Of a DNA stretch of 5,269 nt, positions 1 to 5,269 are shown piece after piece. The stretch's first letter is position 1. The number at the start of each line of letters is the position of its first letter. Location: positions 1 through 5,269 of the forward strand of contig JAQBVZ010000075.1 of NCBI GenBank assembly GCA_027625205.1. The letters run 5' to 3'. Below the pieces are notes generated by a model. That model did no database searches and was not told where the DNA came from. It worked only from the letters and a program-made list of their open reading frames with translations. A program made the translations under genes and the position numbers. This DNA is from Chloroflexota bacterium. Lineage in GTDB: Bacteria > Chloroflexota > Dehalococcoidia > Lucifugimonadales > Australimonadaceae.

Positions 1-770
1 TCGCGTTCGAGGGAGGGCGGGTCGTGAGCGCCGATGGTCGCCTCCAGCTCCATATGGTGCCCGGGACACTCCCTGAAGACACGATCATGACGATTCAGCG
101 GCTTGACGGAGAGGCATTGCCGGGTCAAATACGAGCGATCGTCGGGGGAGAGGCCGTCGGGTATACGATTGAACCCGCGGGTCTGACGCTGCATCAACCC
201 ATCTACGTGACCCTTGACCTATCGGCTGCAGAGTTGGGTGAGCAAGCAGGGACTGGGACTCCGGGTATCGCGATCGTCACCACCATGCCCAACGGCCTGA
301 TTGGTCCCGTTGGGGGCGTCGTAACAAGTCGACAGCGAGGCTCCGACCGCATACGGGTGGAGTTCGAGGTTACAGAGTTGGGAACCCTGTCCTGGCACAC
401 CGTGGGCGTACAAGTCGGTATGAGCGGGGACATCGATGGGCCGCAGGGTGTCGGGACGGACATTGAACTGAGGAGTTGGACGGAGTTCAATCACACCCAC
501 GGCGACGACTCCAACAACCGTGATGGCTTCACGTACACGAACCTCACGGCCACCGAGCCCATCAGCATCGAAGCCCTCAGCCTCTACGACTCGCTCTTCG
601 GTGCGCAACCGCCAACCATGCAACCCGGTGTTCGGGTGAGGGATTCGAGCGGTGTCCTGTGCACCCAACCGGGCGTCGGTACTGTGAGTTTTCGCACTAT
701 TGCACTCGTAGACAGCAGGGTTTCAATTGGCATCATTTTCGACACACCAATTGAGTGTGTTCAAAACTAG
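1..770 (+). CDS. Secreted/surface beta-sandwich protein with ZU5-like module, 5' end missing
   Basis: The frame is open from base 3 to a TAG stop at 768-770. A GTG at 24 could serve as a start, but the residues before it (AFEGGRVV) complete a ZU5-like opening: GG-x-V-V-S-x-D-G-R-L, then VPG and, about 35 residues later, YTIEPAGLTLHQPIYVTLDL, the usual 'P-x-G-L-x-F-x-x-P-V' strand pair. I therefore treat the gene as truncated by the window edge, with any signal peptide upstream. After the ZU5-like part (about residues 1-70 counted from GTG 24) comes another strand-rich stretch ending FEVTELGTLSWHT (about 114-126). A less recognisable C-terminal domain follows, with many polar residues around 150-170 and two cysteines (213, 245) that could form a disulfide. 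ZU5-like modules of this kind occur in exported bacterial proteins and are usually structural or adhesive, not enzymatic. I see no catalytic motif. It is transcribed toward the minus-strand genes. The precise function is unknown. Confidence 0.7.
   Translation, partial: AFEGGRVVSADGRLQLHMVPGTLPEDTIMTIQRLDGEALPGQIRAIVGGEAVGYTIEPAGLTLHQPIYVTLDLSAAELGEQAGTGTPGIAIVTTMPNGLIGPVGGVVTSRQRGSDRIRVEFEVTELGTLSWHTVGVQVGMSGDIDGPQGVGTDIELRSWTEFNHTHGDDSNNRDGFTYTNLTATEPISIEALSLYDSLFGAQPPTMQPGVRVRDSSGVLCTQPGVGTVSFRTIALVDSRVSIGIIFDTPIECVQN
724..760. repeat. Overlapping inverted repeats at the end of the ZU5-like gene
   Basis: Two alternative hairpins share bases. CAATTGG (724-730) pairs with CCAATTG (747-753) across 16 nt, and ACACAC (742-747) pairs with GTGTGT (755-760) across 7 nt. 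They lie just before the TAG stop at 768-770 and are not followed by a T-run, so a classical intrinsic terminator is not supported. They could be chance, or mutually exclusive structures in the 3' end of the mRNA. Confidence 0.2.
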
Positions 771-810
771 AGTGTTGGTTGTTCCTGCCATCACCCGCTC
801 GAGGGCAACC

Positions 811-844
811 GTGTGAGGAGCAAACAGCGCGCCATGCCTCACGC
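811..844. repeat. Inverted repeat in the convergent intergenic region
   Basis: GTGTGAGG (811-818) faces CCTCACGC (837-844), giving an 8-bp stem with one G-T wobble around an 18-nt loop that contains GCGCGC. It lies between the convergent ZU5-like gene and the minus-strand genes, where a bidirectional terminator would be expected. No T-run follows on either side, so a factor-independent terminator role is only a possibility. Confidence 0.2.
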
Positions 845-879
845 TCTCCGAGCAGGTCGCAACGCATGGACCGGTTTGG

Positions 880-1083
880 CTATTGCAGCTTCTGCTCGGC
901 AGCGAATCTACCGCATACCATATTCCGAATCGTCCATGACATAATCGACCCGGCACCGGTTGCCCGGTAGACTATCACCACGAGCCAGATGGCAAGCGCT
1001 GCGAGGCGGATACTGCAAGACCAACTGCCATTCAGGGGCGATTCACGCAACATCTTCCGGAGTTCCTCAAGCCTCTCGATCAA
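880..1083 (-). CDS. Doubtful small ORF, 66 aa, one predicted membrane segment
   Basis: This minus-strand frame begins at a TTG (1081-1083) that overlaps the last codons of the acyl-CoA ligase in another frame, and ends at TAG (880-882). The product starts with a charged helix-like stretch (LIERLEELRKMLRES). It then has one hydrophobic run, IRLAALAIWLVVIVY (about residues 26-40), long enough for a single membrane span, and a basic tail. In favour: it would follow the ligase gene by translational coupling, and it fills most of the otherwise empty 771-1066 stretch. Against: the TTG start is weak with only a poor upstream CAGGTG, the same frame runs far back inside the ligase gene so its openness is partly inherited, and I recognise no family. 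Treat it as hypothetical. Confidence 0.2.
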   Translation of the reverse strand: MIERLEELRKMLRESPLNGSWSCSIRLAALAIWLVVIVYRATGAGSIMSWTIRNMVCGRFAAEQKLQ

Positions 1084-1897
1084 AGACACCTGAGTTAGCC
1101 TCTTTGGACTCCGCTCGCAGAACGTCTTTTCGCACGCGCATGGTGGGCGTGCGCGGGAGGTCATCGCGGAACTCCACGTAGCGTGGCACCTTGAAGCGGG
1201 CAAGGCGGTCCGCACACCAATAGATGACATCTTCAGCCGGCAGCGTGACGTTAGGCTGGAGCACCACATACACCTTGACCTCCTCCTCCCCCAACTCAGC
1301 CGGTACAGGCACCGCAGCGCAGTCCGCCACTTTCGGATGCTCCTTAATGATGGACTCCACCTCCTGGGAGGAGATGTTCTCACCCCGCCTGCGGATGACG
1401 TCCTTCTGGCGGTCCATGAAGTACAGATAACCATCGCCGTCCACCCAGCCGAGGTCGCCGGTGTGGAGCCAGCCGTCCTGCAGCGCTTCAGCCGTGCGCT
1501 CAGGGTCCTGCCAGTAGCCGGGCAACACCGCAGGGCTTCGCAACAGAATCTCGCCAACGGCGCCACTGTCGACCGGTTCACCCCGGTCGCCAGCGATGCG
1601 TAGCTCGTTCTTGAAGCGTCGGTCAGGGTGCCACCGTGGCTGACCGGCGGTGCCGCTCCGGTGCGGCTGACCGATACGTTCAATGGTGCCGTAACACGAT
1701 TCAGTCAGTGCAAACCCAATGATAAGCGTGGTGTTGAACCGCGCCTCGAACTCCGCCAAGGTCTCCAACGGGAACGACGGCGACCCATAGAAGAGTCGTA
1801 CCTTGTGAGCTCGCTCCGCCTCTACCTTCGGCTGCTTGAGTAGCACCGGCAGCATCATGCCGATGAAGTTAACAATGGTGGCCCCGCTGGCACCCAC
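1067..1897 (-). pseudogene. C-terminal fragment of frameshifted AMP-forming acyl-CoA ligase
   Basis: This fragment carries the second half of an ANL-superfamily acyl-CoA ligase, in a different frame from the first half. The GTG at 1895-1897 is only a nominal start, because homologous sequence (FSASQFWEQ) continues upstream in this frame to about 1924. Visible motifs, numbered from that GTG, are: GFALTES (61-67), the A5 motif contacting adenine and Mg-ATP; GWLHTGDLG (142-150), with the aspartate that binds ribose hydroxyls; DRQKDVIRRRGENISSQEVE (162-181), the hinge and A8 region of the mobile C-terminal domain; and FKVPRYVEF (235-243). The end LPRTPTMRVRKDVLR (247-261) matches the A10 region, but Arg stands where the adenylation lysine (usually G-K) is expected. 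VFDREA before the stop matches where such proteins normally end. The style (RWHP-D-RF-NELRI insert, ELGEEEVKVYVVL) is closest to CaiC/DitJ-like ligases that act on carnitine-type or cyclic acids. The substrate is not predictable. Confidence 0.85.
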
Positions 1898-2667
1898 TTG
1901 CTCCCAGAACTGCGACGCACTGAACCGTCCATGATTATGCTGGCCCCCGCTGCCAGAGAGCCCATGGTGGAGTAGTACTGCGCATTGGCGTGGAACAGTG
2001 GCAGGCAGGTGAAAAAATTGTCGTTCTCAGTGGCCTGAGTCCATGTAGCAAACCCCTGCCCGGAGGCAACGTACATTTCATGCGTGACAATGACGCCCTT
2101 AGGCCTGCCCGTGGTGCCAGAGGTGTAGACCAACATGGAGCCGTCCTGCGGGACGACTCCCGGCAGTTCAGCAACTGGCTGTGCTTTAGCCAGCGCGCCT
2201 GAGAAATCCAGCCAGCCTTCTGGCGTGTCAGCACCGACTCTGACGTAGTGCTCAAGCGTGGACATTCCTTGATGCAATGCCTCTGCCACCTCCATGAGGG
2301 ATTCATGGGCGATCAGCATTTTGGCGCCTGCGTTCTCAACCAGATACGCCGCCTCATCACGCTTGTATGCGGTGTTGATGGGCACGCAGAGCGCGCCCAG
2401 ACGGGCGAGGCCAAACCAGCACGTCAGGAATTCCGGGCCGTTGGGCAGGAACACGCAGACAGTGTCGCCCCTGCCCACGCCAAGCGACTTGAACAGACCC
2501 GCCGCCTTCTTGGTGCCTTCTTGGAAGCCTGCGTAGGTGATGCGCTGGTTGCTCCAGTGGAGCCATACCTTGTCCGGGCTACGGGCAGCAGCCTGGTCCA
2601 AGAATTCTCCCATGGTCATCTGCCATTGGAGTCGTGATGGGTCAGTGGGGTGTATTAATTCAGCCAT
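1855..2667 (-). pseudogene. N-terminal fragment of frameshifted AMP-forming acyl-CoA ligase
   Basis: This is the first half of the ligase, which would activate a carboxylic acid with ATP to an acyl-adenylate and then to the CoA thioester in the cytoplasm. Residues 1-247 are good family sequence: QRITYAGF (41-48), NGPEFLTCWFGLARLGALCVPINT (starting about 76), the A3 phosphate-binding loop YTSGTTGRPKG (181-191), and LPLFHANAQ (222-230), whose FHxNAQ form is typical of CaiC/DitJ-like ligases. Beyond residue 247 the translation is out of frame and meaningless. The ATG at 2665-2667 is fixed as the earliest start by an in-frame TAG two codons upstream; the upstream ribosome-binding sequence is weak. 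The gene follows the EthD-like gene by 8 bp, so the two are probably co-transcribed. If the frameshift is real, the product lacks the A5-A10 half and would be inactive. Confidence 0.85.
1922..1930 (-). other. Apparent single-base deletion joining the two ligase frames
   Basis: Read on the minus strand, the N-terminal frame gives ...ASIIMD at codons ending at 1927. It then loses similarity to the family (GSVRRSSGSKW). The next frame gives FSASQFWEQVGASGATIVNF starting with TTC at 1922-1924. Only the two bases GG (1925-1926) lie between GAC and TTC. Restoring one base (xGG, Arg in most cases) gives MD-R-FSASQFW, which is what this family shows there, and a continuous protein of about 533 residues. 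The lost base is not in a long homopolymer, so a slippage-prone sequencing context is not obvious. True pseudogenisation and an assembly error cannot be told apart from one sequence. Confidence 0.8.
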
Positions 2668-2675
2668 GGACTACT

Positions 2676-3086
2676 CTATCTCACGATGGGTTGGTTAGCG
2701 GCCATTGACGTTATCAGCCGGTATGCGCCGCGCCAGGATACGACACGTCCCTCCCAGCGTCTGCCCTTTTGCCGCCACGCCTGTGCGTAGGGCTTCAAGC
2801 GCTCAAATATTTGCGAGATGGCCTCAATCTCTGTTTCCCACAGGTTCACGAACCGAGGCTGGCCTGGCGTTTCCTCCAATGCCTGAAACCGGTTCCCCAC
2901 CTTGAACACTCCTGTCGCGGCCACGTCCGGCACATGCACCTTGTCATACCAGCGGTTGAGCTCCGCCTCCGTGCCGCGCGTTATGACGTCAGCGCCGTCC
3001 AGCACCACTGCGCCAAACAGCCGGCGTAGCTGTACGGTTGACTTGAGATGAGTGGCAACCGCGGCATTAGATGCAAGCCAGGTCAA
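2676..3086 (-). CDS. EthD-like / dimeric alpha-beta barrel small protein
   Basis: A 136-residue protein whose centre carries a clear signature, E-A-E-L-N-R-W-Y-D-K-V-H-V-P-D-V (40-55). This is the 'E-x-x-W-Y-x-x-H-x-P-D' pattern of EthD-like members of the dimeric alpha/beta-barrel (ferredoxin-like) superfamily. It is followed by GVFKVGNRFQ (59-68) and FVNLWETE (79-86), the expected second and third strands, and a YRLI end. Known relatives are small cytoplasmic proteins, often beside catabolic enzymes; some bind or isomerise small ring compounds, and most are uncharacterised. The stop lies 8 bp before the acyl-CoA ligase ATG, suggesting one transcript and a shared substrate pathway. The start is uncertain: the only upstream option before an in-frame TAG is TTG (3084-3086) with a poor ribosome-binding site. 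The first about 22 residues look unlike the family, which normally begins at the first strand (here about LFGAVVLDG, 23-31). A GTG near residue 27 is an alternative. Confidence 0.65.
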   Translation of the reverse strand: MTWLASNAAVATHLKSTVQLRRLFGAVVLDGADVITRGTEAELNRWYDKVHVPDVAATGVFKVGNRFQALEETPGQPRFVNLWETEIEAISQIFERLKPYAQAWRQKGRRWEGRVVSWRGAYRLITSMAANQPIVR

Positions 3087-3114
3087 CGATCTCTATCAGA
3101 TTGGGCTGACCGTC

Positions 3115-3198
3115 CTAGGGCCGTAAGTGGGCAGCATCCGGCTCCTGTGTAACGTGCAAGCTCATCACCCTACCTGGGTGAACAACTCCAATATGCAT
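3115..3198 (-). other. Short ORF, 27 aa, in the gap between epimerase and EthD-like genes
   Basis: ATG at 3196-3198, with AAGG about 8 bases before it, opens a frame that ends at TAG (3115-3117). The translation begins MHIGVVHPGRVM, which loosely resembles the start of NAD(P)-binding Rossmann proteins (hydrophobic-I-G-V-x-H-P-G). After the TAG the same frame continues 15 more codons to a TAA. It could be a chance ORF, a leader peptide, or the stump of a lost gene. I cannot support a function. Confidence 0.15.
3165..3181. repeat. Short perfect hairpin between the two gene pairs
   Basis: TCACCC (3165-3170) and GGGTGA (3176-3181) form a perfect 6-bp stem with a 5-nt loop, in the 145-bp gap downstream of the epimerase stop. 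There is no following T-run on the minus strand, so it is at best a weak or factor-dependent terminator, or a chance palindrome. Confidence 0.25.
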
Positions 3199-3231
3199 CC
3201 CCAGCCTTACGTAGTCCACTTAATCAGAGTC

Positions 3232-4134
3232 TCAGTTGCTGAGCGAGACGATTCCCTCCGCCATTGATATCTCAGGCTTCCACCCAAGTTCCGTTGTTAT
3301 CTTGGATACGTTAGCGTGGGTGACAAGCGCCTCTCCTTGGCGCTCTGGGATATGCTCAACGGGCCCGCCAAAGTAATGGGCCAGCTCATTGATGGAGACC
3401 GTTATCCCTGAGCCAACGTTGTAGACGCTGCCTGCTGCCGCTTTTGTTGCCGCCATGTAGTTTGCACGGGCCACGTCATCAACATGCACAAAGTCCCGCT
3501 CCTGAGACCCGTCTCCGGTGATAGTCAGTGGCCGACCAGCCTTCATCTTTTCATGGAAGACGCCTACCACTGAAGAGTATGCGTTGAAGGGATTCTTAGG
3601 GTTAAAGGAGCCCGGCCCGTACACATTGAAGTACCGGAGACTCACCACGGGGATATCAAACCGCTCTCCCAGTATGAGCGTATATTGCTCCGCTGCGTAC
3701 TTTTGGAGCGCATAGGGACTGAGGCAGGAGATAGTTGCAGACTCAGACGTGGGGACCTCATCCGGGTTTCCATAGCATGCGGATGAACTGGCGAGTACGA
3801 ACTTTTTTAACCGAGAGCTGCCCTTCACTGCCTCCAGGCAGCGAATGGTGCCCACCACATTCACCTCTTCATGGCCCACCGGGTCATCAAAAGAGGGTTG
3901 GATCCGGGGCAACGCCGCAAGGTGAAAGACGTATTCTGCGTTTTGGAGCAGTGGGCCCATGGCTGAGGCGTCCGTGATGCTGGCCTGTGTCAACGTAGCC
4001 TTCGGATGTACCCTGGCGGCATCTCCAGTGGCCAGGTTATCCACTACGGTCACGTCCCAGCCTTGATCCACCAGATACGCCACAACATGCGACCCTATAA
4101 ACCCGGCTCCGCCCGTTACCACTGCATTAGTCAC
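3232..4134 (-). CDS. NAD-dependent epimerase/dehydratase, UDP-glucose/UDP-GlcNAc 4-epimerase type (extended SDR)
   Basis: A 300-residue extended short-chain dehydrogenase/reductase. The N-terminal Rossmann motif TGGAGFIGSH (7-16) and the acidic residue in VVDNLATG (D32) indicate NAD(H) binding. The catalytic set is present: SSS-ACYG (116-122) and Y141-x-x-x-K145 in SPYALQKYAAEQY. RYFNVYGPG (167-175) and QERDFVHVDDVA (211-222) are typical of nucleotide-sugar 4-epimerases, and LPRIQPSFDDP (75-85) recalls the WbpP/GalE-like UDP-(N-acetyl)hexosamine epimerases. The likely reaction is reversible inversion at C4 of a UDP-sugar in the cytoplasm for glycan synthesis; a dehydratase or other sugar-nucleotide role is possible. 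The length is slightly short for the family, but the end (ELGWKPEISMAEGI) is where such proteins usually finish. The start is GTG (4132-4134), with GAGG about 10 bases upstream. It follows the AroE-like gene by 37 bp on the same strand, suggesting an operon. Confidence 0.85.
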   Translation of the reverse strand: MTNAVVTGGAGFIGSHVVAYLVDQGWDVTVVDNLATGDAARVHPKATLTQASITDASAMGPLLQNAEYVFHLAALPRIQPSFDDPVGHEEVNVVGTIRCLEAVKGSSRLKKFVLASSSACYGNPDEVPTSESATISCLSPYALQKYAAEQYTLILGERFDIPVVSLRYFNVYGPGSFNPKNPFNAYSSVVGVFHEKMKAGRPLTITGDGSQERDFVHVDDVARANYMAATKAAAGSVYNVGSGITVSINELAHYFGGPVEHIPERQGEALVTHANVSKITTELGWKPEISMAEGIVSLSN

Positions 4135-4171
4135 AGTTGATGGACCTCATTCACGCTGACATTGCTCACCA

Positions 4172-5230
4172 TTACCATGCGACAGCCATAGATTTCTGGA
4201 CTACTTCAAAAGACTGTTGCTCATTCCAGCCCTTACTTCTGAAGTAGTCTTCCAAAACAATTGAGACAAATGCATCAACTGCCTGCATGATATTCATCCC
4301 TTTCCCATTGACCGTGACATGCCCCTTGAGTCTTGCCTGCAAGAGCATGGGCGTTTCCAGCGGCGCGTACACCATATCGAAGAACCTCGCCTGTGACCGA
4401 ACCTGAAGCATCGCCTCATCTGACGCCGCAAGGTTGCGCGTGATATCAGGCGCGGATGCCCGGTACCACGCGTCGTAGAGACTGGTGTGGTCTGGGTACT
4501 GGGCCTCGGCCAATACAGCCGGAGCGGCAGGCGCCAACGCAGAATAAGGTTCAAGACATGTGACCATGTCATCGTCCAGGTGTCGCAGTCCAGATTGTCC
4601 TTTTGTAGAGCTGTTTATGACAAGGTCAACGTCTGCCAATACATCACGGGGAACGTATTCTTCCACCGCCTGAGCATTGCCATACACCGCGTTTACCTGG
4701 TCAGCAAGTTGGCTCCCATGGGCAAGTGAACGGTTGGCAATGTAGATTCTCCCATCGCTGCCAAGTTCTCTGGCCAAAGCGAACGCTGCCGCCCTACCCG
4801 CACCTCCAGCGCCAATGAGGAGCACTCTCTTACCTGACAGAGCTTCCATAAAGGGCTCAGGCTGCCAGAGTGAAGGCATCGTCAGTGATTTGACCGCGCC
4901 GCTAGCATCAGTGTTGTAGCCCACCAGGCGCCCATCCTGGGTCCGCCGAATGGTGTTCACCGCACCTATTTGCACAGCTAACGGGTCCACCTGGTCCAGC
5001 AAGTCCATAACGGCTAGCTTGTGCGGGACGGTCACATTCCCTCCCACGTACGCCCGACACTCACGGAGGGCGTTAATCAGACCGGGAAGTTGGGCAGACG
5101 GCACATCAAAAGGAATGTAGATGGCGTCAATGCTTAGGTCAGCGAATGCTGCGTTCCAAATTGAAGGGCTCTTGGCGTATAGGGAGGGTTGGTCGCCGAT
5201 GATACCAGCGACTATCGCATGCGTGTTCAT
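4172..5230 (-). CDS. Shikimate/quinate dehydrogenase family protein (AroE-like), atypical
   Basis: An AroE-fold NAD(P)-dependent dehydrogenase; AroE reduces 3-dehydroshikimate to shikimate. Numbered from the ATG at 5228-5230, the substrate domain has GDQPSLYAKSPSIWNAAF (12-29), GGNVTVPHK with catalytic Lys71, IGAVNTI with Asn92, and GYNTD with catalytic Asp108. The cofactor domain has GAGGAG (140-145) and ANRS (165-168), where Arg suggests NADP. DMVYAPLETPMLLQA (285-299) and GMNIMQAVDAF with Gln316 close the fold. Two oddities stand out. The usual S-x-S of 'HSxSP' reads A-x-S, so one of two hydroxyls that bind the substrate carboxylate is missing. At 352 residues it is about 80 longer than typical AroE, about 40 of these inserted between INSSTKGQSG (205-214) and DMVY, with the rest at the linker and C-terminus. 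The frame stays open upstream (TTG at 5264-5266, then the window edge), so the true start could be further right. Family membership is firm; shikimate as substrate is not. Confidence 0.8.
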   Translation of the reverse strand: MNTHAIVAGIIGDQPSLYAKSPSIWNAAFADLSIDAIYIPFDVPSAQLPGLINALRECRAYVGGNVTVPHKLAVMDLLDQVDPLAVQIGAVNTIRRTQDGRLVGYNTDASGAVKSLTMPSLWQPEPFMEALSGKRVLLIGAGGAGRAAAFALARELGSDGRIYIANRSLAHGSQLADQVNAVYGNAQAVEEYVPRDVLADVDLVINSSTKGQSGLRHLDDDMVTCLEPYSALAPAAPAVLAEAQYPDHTSLYDAWYRASAPDITRNLAASDEAMLQVRSQARFFDMVYAPLETPMLLQARLKGHVTVNGKGMNIMQAVDAFVSIVLEDYFRSKGWNEQQSFEVVQKSMAVAW

Positions 5231-5269
5231 TGAAGGGTCAAGCAGGTTAGTAACGTGGGGCTGCAAAAG

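Noticed and set aside
24..26. GTG at 24, preceded by a G-rich stretch, as the true start of the ZU5-like gene
   Set aside because: The codons before it encode GGRVV, which belongs to the ZU5-like motif, so the G-rich bases are better read as coding sequence.
203..668. Minus-strand open frames opposite the ZU5-like gene
   Set aside because: They lie wholly antisense to a gene with a recognisable domain, and their translations show no family pattern.
1084..1683. Long minus-strand frame running inside the C-terminal ligase fragment
   Set aside because: It is out of frame with the ligase motifs, and its translation is Arg/Ser/Cys-rich with no domain, as expected for a shadow frame.
1337..2637. 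Several plus-strand open frames across the ligase gene
   Set aside because: They are antisense to well-conserved ligase motifs, with low-complexity His/Gln/Arg-rich products and no ribosome-binding sites.
3050..3090. A TTGACC followed by TAATGC near the EthD-like start as a sigma-70 promoter
   Set aside because: The spacing between the two boxes is about 11 bases, too short, and the boxes overlap the coding region.
5231..5266. TTG at 5264-5266 as the start of the AroE-like protein
   Set aside because: The extra 12 residues do not resemble the family N-terminus, while ATG at 5228-5230 places MNTHAIVAGIIGDQ at the expected position; not excluded, because the frame is open to the window edge.

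Overview
The window looks like chromosomal DNA from a bacterium of moderately high GC content that uses GTG and TTG as well as ATG starts. The gene mix is a CaiC/DitJ-like acyl-CoA ligase, an EthD-like small protein, an AroE-like dehydrogenase and a ZU5-like secreted protein. It would fit an uncultured environmental lineage, such as a marine or soil Chloroflexota or relative, but nothing here fixes the taxon. I see no rRNA, tRNA, CRISPR array, transposase or phage gene.

Left end (1-770, + strand): the 3' part of a gene whose reading frame is open to the window edge. It encodes a beta-rich, probably extracellular protein starting with a ZU5-like module. It converges on everything else. The stretch 771-1066 holds inverted repeats and, on the minus strand, a doubtful 66-residue membrane ORF.

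Right part (1067-5230, all - strand, so read right to left): an AroE-like dehydrogenase (4172-5230), then 37 bp later a UDP-sugar epimerase-type extended SDR (3232-4134). After a 145-bp gap come an EthD-like dimeric alpha/beta-barrel protein (2676-3086) and, 8 bp later, an AMP-forming acyl-CoA ligase (1067-2667). The ligase is split by an apparent single-base deletion near 1925-1927. Joining the two frames gives about 533 residues with all core motifs except the usual A10 lysine, which reads as arginine.

The spacing suggests two transcriptional pairs: dehydrogenase with epimerase, and EthD-like protein with CoA ligase. The second pair points to catabolism or activation of a carboxylic acid, possibly cyclic or aromatic. 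The first pair could modify a cyclic polyol or a sugar nucleotide. A link between the pairs is speculation. No clearly new system is visible. The points most worth a second look are the atypical AroE-like enzyme (about 40 extra residues and an altered substrate-binding Ser motif), the broken CoA ligase with its altered A10 motif, and the gap between the two pairs.
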